A stretch of DNA of 49,045 bases from Lysobacterales bacterium (GTDB lineage: Bacteria > Pseudomonadota > Gammaproteobacteria > Xanthomonadales > SZUA-36). Made by a program: the position numbers and the translations under genes. This document shows positions 6,886 through 17,044 of this stretch, one piece after another. Under the pieces are notes generated by a model. That model was not told where the DNA came from. It was given only the letters and a program-made list of their open reading frames with translations, and searched no databases. Numbering within the stretch: the first letter of the stretch is position 1; the number at the start of each line of letters is the position of its first letter. The DNA lies in assembly GCA_013001885.1 (NCBI GenBank), contig JABDLD010000048.1, positions 1 through 49,045 of the forward strand, written 5' to 3'.

Positions 6886-8967
6886 ATGCCTGTTAAACAG
6901 CGACTGAAATTACTCGCACTATTGTTTTTGCTGCCACTGTACGTGCATGGAGAAGATGAAGTGGATCCCTTTCTCTGGCTGGAAGAAATAGAGGGTGAGA
7001 AAGCCCTCGAGTGGGCGGAGAAAAGGAATGCTGAGTCGCTCTCTGAGCTGGAGAGCAAGCCTTCTTTCCAGGCCCTTTTTGATCGGAACCTCGCGGTTTA
7101 CGATTCGCAGGACAAGATCGCCTATCCGCGGATCCGCGGCAGTCATATTTTCAACTTCTGGAGGGATGCGGAACACGAGCGCGGTCTGTGGCGCCGCACC
7201 ACCATTGAAGAATACGCCAGCAAAGAACCGCAATGGGAAACCCTGATCGATCTGGATGCCCTCGCCGAGTCCGAGGATGAAAACTGGATATGGGCCGGCG
7301 CCGAGTGCCTTCAACCGGACTATTCGCGCTGCCTCATATCACTTTCCCGAGGTGGATCCGACGCGAACGTTACGCGGGAATTCGACATCTCCTCGCAAGC
7401 ATTTATCGAAGATGGTTTTAACCTGCCGGAGTCCAAGGGCGGGGCGGGATATATCGACCGCGACACGGTGTTTGTCGGCACCAACTTCGGTGAAGGCTCA
7501 ATGACCGAATCCGGCTATCCGCGCATCACCAAAATCTGGAAAAGAGGGACGCCGCTGTCGGAAGCAAAGGTAATTTACGAGGGCCGCAAGGAAGACATCG
7601 GGGTGTTTTCCTACCAGGTCCATACGCCGGAGAGGGACTATCCGATCGTGATCGTGGCGCCGACTTTTTTCACCAACGTGATTTACCTGATGCACGATGG
7701 CGAGTTGAAGAAAATCGATATTCCGGAAGATTCAAACCTCGAGACCATTTTTCAGAACCAGCTGTTGATCAGCCTGAAATCAGATTGGGAACGCGATGGT
7801 TCGACCTGGAAACAGGGTTCGCTGGTGAGCATCGATCTGGATGAATTGTTGCAGGGTGAAGGCAGCGTCAGCATGGTGGTTGAGCCTGATGCGCGTTCCG
7901 CCATCAGCGGGGTGAGCCGGACCAGGAATATGGTCCTGGTCAATCGCATGGTCGATGTGCGTAATCGGTTGGATGCCTATTCACGGGTAGAAGGCAAGTG
8001 GATCAGCCGCCAGGTGGATGTCCCCTCCATGGGACGCATCGACGTTCAGAGCACCTCGGAGGACAGCGACTTTTTCTATTTCAGCTACACCGACTTTCTG
8101 ACCCCGACCACCCTGTTCCAGGCCGAGGGCATGTCGAGGCCGGAAAAGGCAAAATCGCTGCCTGCCTTTTTCGACGCCAGTCCATTCCAGGTTGAACAGC
8201 ACTTCGTCACGTCCAGTGACGGCACCCGCGTGCCGTATTTCATGGTGTCTGCGAAAGACATGAAGATGAGCGGTAAAAATCCTACCCTGGTTTACGCCTA
8301 CGGCGGTTTCGAGGTTTCACAGCGGCCGAATTATTCCGCGACCATCGGCATGGACTGGCTGGAGAGCGGCGGGGTGTTCGTGCTGGCGAATATCCGCGGC
8401 GGCGGTGAATACGGTCCCGCCTGGCACAGAGTGGCGCAGCGGGAAAACCGCCAGCGTTCCTATGATGATTTCTACGCGGTGGCGGAGGATCTGATCAACC
8501 GTAAAGTAACCTCGCCCAGGCACCTGGGAATCCGCGGGGGCAGCGGTGGCGGTCTGCTGGTGGGAATGCTTTTCACTCAACGTCCCGAGCTTTTCAACGC
8601 GGTCGTTTGCCAGGTACCGCTGCTCGACATGAAGCGCTTCAACAAGTTGCTTGCCGGAGCAAGCTGGGTGGAAGAATACGGCAATCCGGATAATCCGGAG
8701 GATTGGGCCTGGCTGCAGAACTACTCTCCGTACCACAATCTGGATAAAGACCGGGATTACCCCAGGGTGTTTTTCACCACCTCCACCCGTGACGACCGGG
8801 TTCATCCGGGGCACGCGCGAAAAATGGTGGCGAAGATGAATGCGATGGGCAAACCAAACCTCTATTATGAAAATACCGAAGGCGGTCACGGCGGAGCAGC
8901 CAACAACCGTCAGCAGGCCAGGGTGCAGGCGTTGATATATACCTATCTGATCAACGAGTTGAAATAG
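6886..8967 (+). CDS. Prolyl oligopeptidase family serine peptidase (S9A), exported
   Basis: A 693-residue protein with an N-terminal signal peptide (hydrophobic residues about 7-20, then VHGED), so it should act in the periplasm or outside the cell. The beginning D-P-F-L-W-L-E-E-I-E-G is typical of the prolyl oligopeptidase propeller domain. The C-terminal alpha/beta-hydrolase domain has nucleophile S553 in R-G-G-S-G-G-G, acid D636/D637 in T-R-D-D-R-V-H-P and H668 in E-G-G-H-G-G. All three catalytic positions are present. The family cleaves short peptides, often after proline. ATG at 6886 follows AGAAGGAAAAG and a perfect TATAAT at 6845. It is followed, in the same direction, by a tricorn-like peptidase and an M16 peptidase. 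Length matches the family (about 690-710). Confidence 0.92.
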   Translation: MPVKQRLKLLALLFLLPLYVHGEDEVDPFLWLEEIEGEKALEWAEKRNAESLSELESKPSFQALFDRNLAVYDSQDKIAYPRIRGSHIFNFWRDAEHERGLWRRTTIEEYASKEPQWETLIDLDALAESEDENWIWAGAECLQPDYSRCLISLSRGGSDANVTREFDISSQAFIEDGFNLPESKGGAGYIDRDTVFVGTNFGEGSMTESGYPRITKIWKRGTPLSEAKVIYEGRKEDIGVFSYQVHTPERDYPIVIVAPTFFTNVIYLMHDGELKKIDIPEDSNLETIFQNQLLISLKSDWERDGSTWKQGSLVSIDLDELLQGEGSVSMVVEPDARSAISGVSRTRNMVLVNRMVDVRNRLDAYSRVEGKWISRQVDVPSMGRIDVQSTSEDSDFFYFSYTDFLTPTTLFQAEGMSRPEKAKSLPAFFDASPFQVEQHFVTSSDGTRVPYFMVSAKDMKMSGKNPTLVYAYGGFEVSQRPNYSATIGMDWLESGGVFVLANIRGGGEYGPAWHRVAQRENRQRSYDDFYAVAEDLINRKVTSPRHLGIRGGSGGGLLVGMLFTQRPELFNAVVCQVPLLDMKRFNKLLAGASWVEEYGNPDNPEDWAWLQNYSPYHNLDKDRDYPRVFFTTSTRDDRVHPGHARKMVAKMNAMGKPNLYYENTEGGHGGAANNRQQARVQALIYTYLINELK

Positions 8968-9008
8968 ACTCTGCATTTTTTCAATCTGATTTTTCCGGGG
9001 AGCATTGC

Positions 9009-12000
9009 ATGCTGCGTTCGTTACTTCTGATTTTCCTGGCCTTCACGGCCGCGCCGCTTTCGGCTGAAACGTCGCGTCTGCTTCGTTTTCCGGATATCCA
9101 CGGCGACCAGGTCGTATTTGTTTACGCCGGGAATATTTACCAGGCCGGCAGCAATGGAGGCGTGGCGAGAAAACTGACATCGGGCGACGGTTTCGAACTG
9201 TTTCCCAAGTTTTCACCGGACGGATCCAGGATTGCTTTTTCCGCCGAGTACAACGGCACCCGTCAGGTTTTCGTCATGCCTGCCGGCGGCGGCACGCCGC
9301 AACAGCTGACCTGGTACAACGATGTGGGAGTCATGCCACCCCGGGGCGGCTTCGATTACCGTGTGCTGGACTGGACACCTGACGGCAAGCACATCCTGGT
9401 AAGAGCAAACCGCCTGCCCTGGGGGGTTCGGATGGGCCGCTATTACCTGGTGCCGGCTGATGGCGGCGACGAACGGCCGCTGGAGATTCCTGAGGGCGGC
9501 GGCGGTATGTTTTCGCCCGACGGCCGCCAGCTTGTCTACACGCCCATTGACCGCGAATTCCGCACCTGGAAGCGCTACCGTGGCGGCCGGGCGCAGGACG
9601 TCTGGACCTACGATCTGGATGCCCACTCATCCACGCAACTGACCGGTCATCGAGCCACCGATCAGCAACCTCTCTGGGTAGGTGAAGACATCTTCTTCGT
9701 ATCGGACCGTGATTACACGCTGAACCTTTACCGCTACCGGGCTGGTGGTGAGCCTGAACGGGTAACAGACCACGAGGAGTTCGACGTGCTCTGGCCCAGC
9801 GCGGGACCCGCTGCAATCGTCTACGAAAACGCCGGTTACCTCTATCGTTACGATCCGGCGAGCAAAGAGAGCACACGCCTGGAAATTGAGGTTCGCGGCG
9901 ACCGTCCCGGTTTGTTGCCGCGATTCGTTGACGCCAGCGGGTTTATCGAATCCGCCGGGATTTCTCCGGATGGAAACCGGGCGGTATTCGGCGCCCGCGG
10001 CGAAGTGTTCAGTGTCCCCGCCGAAAAGGGTCAAATCCGCAACGTTACCGCAACCTCCGGTGTCCGGGAAATTCAGGTCAGCTGGTCGCCCGATGGACGC
10101 TGGTTTGCCTATGCGAGCGATGAATCCGGAGAATATGAACTTTACGTTGTCGCCCAGGATGGTTCAGGTTCAGCGAAAAGGCTTACACAGGATGGCGCCG
10201 TCTGGCGTTATCCCGCGGTTTGGTCACCGAACGGCAAATACCTGGCTTTCAGCGACAAGAAGCAGCGCCTGCAGTACGTCGAGGTGGCCACTGGCGAAGT
10301 CACCAAGGTGGATCTGTCAAAACGCAACGACATCACGGATTACAGCTGGTCGCCCGACAGCCGAACCCTGGCATACGTCAAGAACAACGCGGCCAACGTA
10401 AGCAATATCTGGGCCTGGTCGCTGGCTGACCGCAGCAAAACCCAGCTGACGTCCAGCGACACACAGGACGCCAACCCAATTTTTGACCCGCAGGGGCGCT
10501 ACCTTTATTTCATATCCAATCGCGATTTCAACCTGACCGGAAGTGACCGGGATGACGCCCGGATTTACACTGACTCCGGGCGCGTTTATGCCGGCCTCGT
10601 CAGCGCGGATGCGCCGGCCATTCATCGCCCGAGAAGTGATGAAGTAACGTTCGGGAGTGAGGGCAAAAAAGACGATAAGAAAAAGGACAGCCCCAAGCCC
10701 CCGGTATACACGCTCGATCCCAACGGGTTTGAGGGGCGGGTGACGGCGGTGAATTCAGACAACGGCACCTACGGGTCTCTGGCAGCCAGTGAAAAAGGCA
10801 TTTTCTACCTGTCGCGGACCGACTCCGGCAACACCCTGCTGTTTTTCGACCTGGAATCTGAAGAACAGAAGACCATTCTGGAAGGTATCGATGATTTCCA
10901 GCTTGCGCGCAGGGGCGAGAAGCTACTGTTCAGGAAAAATGGCAACTGGGGTATTGCCAAGGCCGAGGCTGACCAGGATGCCGGCAAGGGCCACCTGGAC
11001 CTGTCCACCATGCAATTGCGCATCGATCCGGCGGTCGAGTGGCGGCAGATGTATGCCGACCAGTGGCGAATCCTGCGAGACTGGTTCTACGAGCCGGATA
11101 TGCACGGCAACGACTGGCCAGCGATCCGCGACAAGTATGCGGCCCTGCTGCCGCACGTGGCCTACCGTCAGGACATGGACTACCTGTTTGGTGAAATCGC
11201 CGGCGAACTCAATGCGGGCCACAATTATGTCAATGCCGGCGACCAGAAAAACATCGACCGGCACGATGGCGGGTTGCTTGGCGCTGAAATCATCCCTGCC
11301 GGCGGTTACTACCGGATCGAGAAGATCTTCGCCGGCGCCGCCTGGCATGAACATCAGCGCTCACCACTGGCGGAACCAGGGGTCGGCGCCCGCGTTGGGG
11401 ACTATATTCTCGCAGTGGACGGGCAATCCACCGGGGATATCGATAATTTCTACCGCCTGCTGGAAAACAAGGGCGGACAGCTGGTCAGTCTCACGCTGAA
11501 CGGCAAGCCCGAATTGAAAAATGCCCGCCAAGTGATGGTGAAGACCGTTACCGGAGAAACCAATCTGCGCTACCTCGATTGGGTGCAGAGCCGCAGGGAG
11601 CGGGTCGAGAAACTGTCGGGGGGACGGGTTGGATACGTTCACCTGCCCAATACCGCGTTCGAAGGTTATGAGCAGCTCTACCGGCTGTACCCTTCGCAAA
11701 TCAACAAGGACGCAATCCTGATCGACGTTCGCTACAACGGCGGTGGTTTCATTCCCGATCACATGGTCCACCTCGTGGCACGCGAGCCGATTGTCTACTG
11801 GAAAAGGCGGGGTCTGGAGGCGGCCGCTCAAACCACCCCGATCATCTCTCATAGCGGACCCAAGGCTACGCTGATCAACGGCTATTCCTCGTCCGGCGGG
11901 GATGCGTTCCCCTACTATTTCAGAAAACTGGGTCTGGGCCCCCTGATCGGAACCCGCACCTGGGGCGGGCTGATCGGTATTTCCGGCAACCCGATGCTGG

Positions 12001-12233
12001 CCGACAACGGCGGGATATTGACCTCAACGTTCCGCATGCTCGACCCCGACGGCCGATGGGCGGTGGAAAACGAAGGCGTTGCGCCAGATATCGAGGTGCT
12101 TGACCGGCCGGAACTGGTTGCTGCCGGCCAGGATCCGACGCTCGAGGCGGGTGTCCGCTATCTGCTGGAGCAGCTGGAAAAAAACCCGCCGGAGGTGCTG
12201 CAGGTTGAAGATCCGCCTGCCGACTTCCGGTAA
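9009..12233 (+). CDS. Tricorn-like S41 peptidase with PD40 propellers and PDZ
   Basis: A 1074-residue exported protein. It starts with a signal peptide (hydrophobic residues 3-18, cleavage probably after LSAE). Residues about 25-680 are WD40/PD40-type propeller repeats (F-S-P-D-G-S-R-I-A-F and W-S-P-D-G-R-W-F-A-Y motifs). Next comes a tricorn C1 region (R-I-L-R-D-W-F-Y-E-P-D), with H738 in L-N-A-G-H-N-Y where tricorn proteases have the catalytic histidine. A PDZ domain lies around 750-840. The S41 catalytic core has the nucleophile serine in Y-S-S-S-G-G-D at 959-965. Tricorn-family enzymes trim peptides produced by other proteases; the signal peptide places this one in the envelope. GGGGAG precedes the ATG by seven bases. 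The intergenic distance to the S9 gene upstream is 41 bases, so joint transcription is likely. A lysine/aspartate-rich linker lies near residue 555. Confidence 0.93.
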   Translation: MLRSLLLIFLAFTAAPLSAETSRLLRFPDIHGDQVVFVYAGNIYQAGSNGGVARKLTSGDGFELFPKFSPDGSRIAFSAEYNGTRQVFVMPAGGGTPQQLTWYNDVGVMPPRGGFDYRVLDWTPDGKHILVRANRLPWGVRMGRYYLVPADGGDERPLEIPEGGGGMFSPDGRQLVYTPIDREFRTWKRYRGGRAQDVWTYDLDAHSSTQLTGHRATDQQPLWVGEDIFFVSDRDYTLNLYRYRAGGEPERVTDHEEFDVLWPSAGPAAIVYENAGYLYRYDPASKESTRLEIEVRGDRPGLLPRFVDASGFIESAGISPDGNRAVFGARGEVFSVPAEKGQIRNVTATSGVREIQVSWSPDGRWFAYASDESGEYELYVVAQDGSGSAKRLTQDGAVWRYPAVWSPNGKYLAFSDKKQRLQYVEVATGEVTKVDLSKRNDITDYSWSPDSRTLAYVKNNAANVSNIWAWSLADRSKTQLTSSDTQDANPIFDPQGRYLYFISNRDFNLTGSDRDDARIYTDSGRVYAGLVSADAPAIHRPRSDEVTFGSEGKKDDKKKDSPKPPVYTLDPNGFEGRVTAVNSDNGTYGSLAASEKGIFYLSRTDSGNTLLFFDLESEEQKTILEGIDDFQLARRGEKLLFRKNGNWGIAKAEADQDAGKGHLDLSTMQLRIDPAVEWRQMYADQWRILRDWFYEPDMHGNDWPAIRDKYAALLPHVAYRQDMDYLFGEIAGELNAGHNYVNAGDQKNIDRHDGGLLGAEIIPAGGYYRIEKIFAGAAWHEHQRSPLAEPGVGARVGDYILAVDGQSTGDIDNFYRLLENKGGQLVSLTLNGKPELKNARQVMVKTVTGETNLRYLDWVQSRRERVEKLSGGRVGYVHLPNTAFEGYEQLYRLYPSQINKDAILIDVRYNGGGFIPDHMVHLVAREPIVYWKRRGLEAAAQTTPIISHSGPKATLINGYSSSGGDAFPYYFRKLGLGPLIGTRTWGGLIGISGNPMLADNGGILTSTFRMLDPDGRWAVENEGVAPDIEVLDRPELVAAGQDPTLEAGVRYLLEQLEKNPPEVLQVEDPPADFR

Positions 12234-12321
12234 ATCATAACGGTTCTCGCGGGACCGGATATTGAAGCGCACGGCACGGGCCGTGCCCGTTGACCAACGA
12301 ATCGAAAATTTAAGGAGAAAG

Positions 12322-15204
12322 ATGATGACAGCTTTCAGGTTGTTGACCGCAATGGCGTTCGGCTTGCTGATTGGCGGATGCGAACCGCAGCCAGCCGCCG
12401 AGCAAACGCCGGTTGAGCCGGCTCCCGATGCCGTGCAGGAACCGGCCGCGTCGGAGACTGCCGGCCCATCCATCAGTTATGAGAAATACCGGCTGGACAA
12501 CGGCCTGGACGTGATCCTTCACGTGGACCGTTCCGATCCGGTGGTGGCCATCAACCTGGCCGCCCACGTGGGCTCCTCCAGGGAAGTGACCGGCCGCACC
12601 GGCTTCGCGCACCTGTTTGAGCACCTGCTGTTCCTCGATTCCGAGAATCTGGGGTACGGCGGCCTGGATGAAATGAACACGCGGATCGGCGGTGAAGGCA
12701 CCAACGGATTCACCACCACCGACATGACGCAGTACTTCCAGGCGGTTCCGGCTGACGCGCTGGAAAAAGTGGTCTGGGCCGAAGCCGACAAGCTCGGATA
12801 TTTCATTAACACCGTCACCCAACCGGTCATTGACGTTGAAAAACAGGTCGTCAAGAACGAAAAACGCCAGCGGGTCGACAACCGGCCTTACGGGCACAAC
12901 TTCTATGTCATCGGCAAAGCGATGTACCCGCAGGACCACCCTTACAACTGGCAGGTGATTGGCTCGCTGGCTGATCTGGAGGCCGCTACGCTGGAGGATG
13001 TCAAAACGTTTTACAGCCGCTGGTACGTGCCGAACAACGTGACGCTGACGCTTTCCGGCGATTTCGATGTGGCCGAGGCCAAGGCGCTGATCGAGAAGTA
13101 CTTCGGCGAGATCCCGGCCGGGCCGGAGGTCGCTTTGAGGGAACCGCGCCCGGTCGAACTCAAAGAGAACATTTCGCTGTATCACGAAGACAATTTCGCG
13201 ACCGTGCCGAGACTGACCATGGTGTGGCCGTCGGTCGGCGAATTTCATCCGGATGCCGCAGCCTTCGAAATCCTTTCGGAGTATCTGTCGGAGGGCAAGC
13301 GGGCGCCGCTCAACGAGGTCCTGATCGATGAGCTGAAACTGACCTCCAGCCTGTCCACTTTCAACTACGGCAAGGAACTGGCCGGCGAATTTTACCTGTT
13401 CGTCGACGCCAATGCGGGCGAAGATCTGGACGGCTTGCTGCCGGCCCTGGACACGGCTTTCGACCGGTTTGAAAAGAACGGCATTTCGCAAAAGGATCTG
13501 GACCGGATCAAGGCGGGCTACGAGGTCGCTTTTTACGGCCAGCTGCAGAGCGTGCTCGGCAAAGCGATCGCGTTGGGGCAATACAACACGCTAACCGGCG
13601 ACCCGGAGCGAATCAACAGCGACATCCGCCGCTTGCAGGCGGTAACTACCGAAGATGTCATGCGCGTGTACAACACGTATATCAAGGACCGCCCCCATGT
13701 GGCCACCAGTTTTGTGCCGAAAGGTGAACCCGCTTTGACCCTGGAGGGCAGCGTAGAGGCGGCAGTGGTAGAAGAAACGGTGGTGCAGGGCGCCGAGGCG
13801 GCGCCCGAGGCGGACCGCACCGTGCGTGATTTCGAGTCCACGCCATCCAGCTTCGACCGGACCGTCGAGCCGCCGTTCGGCAACCCTTATGAGTTGCCGG
13901 CGCCGGCCGTTTGGAGGGAAACGCTGGAAAACGGTGTTGCGGTTTTCGGCATCGAATCAACGGAAACACCGCTGGTGTATTTTTCACTGGAACTGGATGC
14001 CGGGCGCGACCGCTCCAGTGTCGCCAAACCCGCGGTTGCCAGTCTGACGGCGGACTTGCTCAACAAGGGGACGGCGAACAGGAGCACCGCGGAACTGGAG
14101 GACGCCATCAAGTCGCTGGGCTCCGATATCCGGATTTCCGCAGGCTCAACCAGCACCCGTGTCAGCGGCAGCACCCTATCGCGCAATTTCGAAAAAACCA
14201 TGGCTCTGGTAGAGGAAATGTTGCTGGAACCTCGCTGGGACAGCGAGGAATTCGAGCTGCTCAAGCGTAAGCAGATCAATCAAATAGACCAGGACGCCGG
14301 CAATCCAGAGGCCATTGCGCGCCGTGAGGCAGCAAAGCTGCGTTACCCCGCGGACCATATATACAGCTACTTGCCGTACGGCACCCGGGACAAACTCGAA
14401 GCGGTGACACTGGCGGACCTGCAGGCTTTTTACGGAGCCAACTATTCGCCAGTGCGGGCCAGGCTGAACGTGGTTGGCGATGTTGGCGCAGCCGCCGTGA
14501 GGACAGCGGCCAGCGGTTTGGCGGCCCGGTGGAAATCCCCGCAAACCGACCCGGTTTCACTGCCGCCGGCGAAACCGGTGCCGCAATCTGCGCTTTATCT
14601 CTACGATGTGCCGGGTGCAAAGCAATCCGTTCTGCGGATTCAGCGTCCGTCGCTCTCCGCACTGGATCCGGATTATCCGCTGGCCGAGGCGCTCAACTTC
14701 CTGTTGGGCGGAATCTACACCTCTGAACTGAATACGGAACTGCGAGTGAACAAGGGTTATACCTACGGCATTCGATCAGGTTTCTCCGGCGAAAAAGACC
14801 GGGGCACGTTCGCTATCGGGTCGAGCGTCAGGGCCAACGTCACGCGTGAGTCACTTGAGTTGATTCGGGATATCGTGGCCGGCTATGGGCCGGAGTTCAC
14901 CGCGGAGGACCTGGCAGTGCTCAAAGGCGCCGTCCTTCGGGGCCAGGCGCTGAAGAACGAGACGTTGAGCGCTAAACTGAACGTCGTGCGGAATATCTCC
15001 CGCTTCGGCTACCCGGATGATTACCAGGCCCGAAATGCACAACGAGTGGAAGAGATGACCCTGGAGCAATTCAAACAGCTCGCCGGAAAGTACCTTCGCG
15101 CCGATGCGATGCAGTACCTGGTGGTGGGCGACGCCGCCACCCAGGCTGAACGGCTGGGTGACCTCGGCTTCGGCGCTCCGGTCATGCTTCCGGCGATCAA
15201 CTGA
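12322..15204 (+). CDS. M16 family zinc metallopeptidase, lipoprotein
   Basis: A 960-residue insulinase/pitrilysin-type peptidase with two M16 modules in one chain. The first module holds the inverted zinc motif H-L-F-E-H at 97-101 and the downstream E-A-D-K region that supplies the third ligand. The second module, starting about residue 530, lacks the motif, as is usual. The N-terminus is a lipoprotein signal with Cys 20 in L-L-I-G-G-C, followed by a proline/alanine-rich linker, which implies membrane anchoring on the periplasmic side. I start at ATG 12322 (or ATG 12325) rather than the in-frame ATG at 12262, because AAGGAG is at 12312-12317 and the signal peptide begins there. The tricorn-like gene ends 88 bases upstream. 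Family members degrade peptides in the periplasm. The zinc motif makes the call very secure. Confidence 0.93.
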   Translation: MMTAFRLLTAMAFGLLIGGCEPQPAAEQTPVEPAPDAVQEPAASETAGPSISYEKYRLDNGLDVILHVDRSDPVVAINLAAHVGSSREVTGRTGFAHLFEHLLFLDSENLGYGGLDEMNTRIGGEGTNGFTTTDMTQYFQAVPADALEKVVWAEADKLGYFINTVTQPVIDVEKQVVKNEKRQRVDNRPYGHNFYVIGKAMYPQDHPYNWQVIGSLADLEAATLEDVKTFYSRWYVPNNVTLTLSGDFDVAEAKALIEKYFGEIPAGPEVALREPRPVELKENISLYHEDNFATVPRLTMVWPSVGEFHPDAAAFEILSEYLSEGKRAPLNEVLIDELKLTSSLSTFNYGKELAGEFYLFVDANAGEDLDGLLPALDTAFDRFEKNGISQKDLDRIKAGYEVAFYGQLQSVLGKAIALGQYNTLTGDPERINSDIRRLQAVTTEDVMRVYNTYIKDRPHVATSFVPKGEPALTLEGSVEAAVVEETVVQGAEAAPEADRTVRDFESTPSSFDRTVEPPFGNPYELPAPAVWRETLENGVAVFGIESTETPLVYFSLELDAGRDRSSVAKPAVASLTADLLNKGTANRSTAELEDAIKSLGSDIRISAGSTSTRVSGSTLSRNFEKTMALVEEMLLEPRWDSEEFELLKRKQINQIDQDAGNPEAIARREAAKLRYPADHIYSYLPYGTRDKLEAVTLADLQAFYGANYSPVRARLNVVGDVGAAAVRTAASGLAARWKSPQTDPVSLPPAKPVPQSALYLYDVPGAKQSVLRIQRPSLSALDPDYPLAEALNFLLGGIYTSELNTELRVNKGYTYGIRSGFSGEKDRGTFAIGSSVRANVTRESLELIRDIVAGYGPEFTAEDLAVLKGAVLRGQALKNETLSAKLNVVRNISRFGYPDDYQARNAQRVEEMTLEQFKQLAGKYLRADAMQYLVVGDAATQAERLGDLGFGAPVMLPAIN

Positions 15205-15242
15205 AGGGGGCTTAGGGGCTTTTATCGCCGTTCTCTGATCAA

Positions 15243-16973
15243 ATGTACATGGTGGAGTTTAATCGAACGAGGCAGGCAGGGAAGACAGGCGGTCGGGGGC
15301 CGCTGGTTTTATTTCTCCTGTTGATGCTGGCCGCGCTGTTGGCCCGGTTCTGGGCGGGTGAAAAAACCTACGATTGGGTCGGGCCAACCCACATTGCGGC
15401 CGCCGGCAATCATGTCTATGTGCATGCCGGTAGCGAGCTGTACCGGCTTTCCGGGGCGGGTGAGCTAATTGACGCGGCTGCGCCCGACCGCACGGGCCTG
15501 GCCGATATCCCCATCGATCTGAGAGTGCTCGAAGACGGCAGTTTGCTGCTGGCGGAGCAGGACCCCGCCCGGATCAGGATTTGCCGGGTTGAATCCTGGC
15601 AATGCCGCCCCGCGGCAACCGTATTCGAATACCTGGTGAAGCGGCAATTCAAGATCATTCCCGGTGGGTTGGAGAACGAGTGGCTTCTGACCGACTCTGA
15701 AGGCGATACTCTGTGGCGTCTGGCCCCGGGCGGCGGGCCGTTAAAGGGGGTTCCCGACGGGACGCTGGCAGGGCCCAACGACCTGGCATCAGATTCTGCG
15801 GGCAATCTTTGGATCGCCGATACCGACCACCGCCGGATAGTAGAGCTCGAGCCGCAGGACGACGGGAGTTTTATCACCGGCCGGGAGCACAGCACTCGCA
15901 ACGCCATCGTGGCGGGCAACCGTCACTTCCCAATGATGCTGGCCCGGGCCGCGGATAATCGCTGGTGGGTGGTGCAGGCTGCCGAATTTTCAGAGGACTC
16001 CGCCGGGGTGGTGATTTACCACGAGTCAGAAGGACCGCAAGAGGTTATCGATCTGCCGGCAGGCGCGTATCCCACCGACATCGCTGTATTGGGCGACGCC
16101 ATGCTGATCACGGACATGGAGCGGTTTGCGGTTTACTCGGTCAACAGCAGGACAATGGAGCTGAATGAATTCGGTGACGAGGCTTTTCTCGGCCACCTGC
16201 GCCGGATACGGGATAACAAGACCTACTTTGAGCGCCTCGGCGCAGCCTGTCTCGCCGGGGTTCTCATTTTTGCCGCGTTGATGATCGCTGCGGCGGTCCA
16301 TGCGACTCCAAAGGATAAACGCTGGTCCGGACCTCCGGCTGCTCTGGATATTGAAAACGCGCCGGAGCATGTTCCGGAAACCCGTCGCATCCACTGGCTG
16401 GAGCGGGAACCAAAAATGGACCGGGTCGTGACCTGGCTTGAGCGCATGGGATTTATCCTGGTTGTATTCTTAATCCTGGGGTCCTTCGGGATATGGGTTT
16501 GGGCGGCCATGCAGGCAGGTCCCGGGGCCGATGGAGAGATGGCCGGCGAACTCAAGCAGGTAGGCCTGGTCCTGTTGCTCGGCGTGGCTGCGCTCGCCTT
16601 CATCTACCCGGTCATTCGCCTGCAGTTGCGCCATATGAAGCACCGGCTCGGCACCGACGGCAAAAAGCTTTACATGAGGCTTGATGATGGCCGTGAGCTG
16701 TCGGTCGAGCCGCAGCGACTGTTCTACACGAACCAGGCCATCCTGCACGAAAAATACACTTTTCCACTGCGGGGTGGACAGCAAAAACCGGTTTATGTTG
16801 CCGGAGAGGTGGAAAAATGGTTGGCGCCTCTGCTACGCAAGGCAACCAGGCTGACCCCGGCACAGGCAATGAAATACCGCTGGAAAAACCGGGACGGCGT
16901 TTTGCTGTGGTCTGCGGTCGCCGGGGTCGCATTGGCCGTCGTGGTGATCGTAATAGAAACCATTTCACCCTGA
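15243..16973 (+). CDS. Membrane protein with periplasmic beta-propeller (NHL/SMP-30-like)
   Basis: A 576-residue protein of unknown function. One hydrophobic segment is at about 21-38. A propeller-like region at about 45-320 follows, with repeats such as G-P-N-D-L-A-S-D-S-A-G-N-L-W-I-A-D-T-D-H-R that resemble NHL or SMP-30 blades. Further membrane segments lie at about 332-353, 403-423, 440-458 and 553-572. A soluble stretch of about 90 residues sits between the last two. The likely topology puts the propeller in the periplasm. The ATG at 15243 has no clear ribosome-binding site; ATG 15249 is an equal candidate. It starts 38 bases after the M16 peptidase and may be co-transcribed. A sensor or scaffold role is possible, but there is no catalytic signature I recognise. 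Confidence 0.7.
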   Translation: MYMVEFNRTRQAGKTGGRGPLVLFLLLMLAALLARFWAGEKTYDWVGPTHIAAAGNHVYVHAGSELYRLSGAGELIDAAAPDRTGLADIPIDLRVLEDGSLLLAEQDPARIRICRVESWQCRPAATVFEYLVKRQFKIIPGGLENEWLLTDSEGDTLWRLAPGGGPLKGVPDGTLAGPNDLASDSAGNLWIADTDHRRIVELEPQDDGSFITGREHSTRNAIVAGNRHFPMMLARAADNRWWVVQAAEFSEDSAGVVIYHESEGPQEVIDLPAGAYPTDIAVLGDAMLITDMERFAVYSVNSRTMELNEFGDEAFLGHLRRIRDNKTYFERLGAACLAGVLIFAALMIAAAVHATPKDKRWSGPPAALDIENAPEHVPETRRIHWLEREPKMDRVVTWLERMGFILVVFLILGSFGIWVWAAMQAGPGADGEMAGELKQVGLVLLLGVAALAFIYPVIRLQLRHMKHRLGTDGKKLYMRLDDGRELSVEPQRLFYTNQAILHEKYTFPLRGGQQKPVYVAGEVEKWLAPLLRKATRLTPAQAMKYRWKNRDGVLLWSAVAGVALAVVVIVIETISP

Positions 16974-17044
16974 GCAATTGCGGGCGGCTGCGCGCTGCCG
17001 CTCACGCCGGAGCAGAATGCCGTCAAAAACCGCCTGCGAATTTG

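Noticed and set aside
12340-13560. Long open frame of about 420 codons on the minus strand opposite the M16 gene
   Set aside because: It lies wholly inside a well-supported peptidase gene, has no recognisable motif or ribosome-binding site, and is the expected by-product of GC-rich codon use.
16984-17001. GC-rich 5-bp hairpin after the propeller gene
   Set aside because: The stem is short and there is no T-run on either side, so I do not call a terminator.
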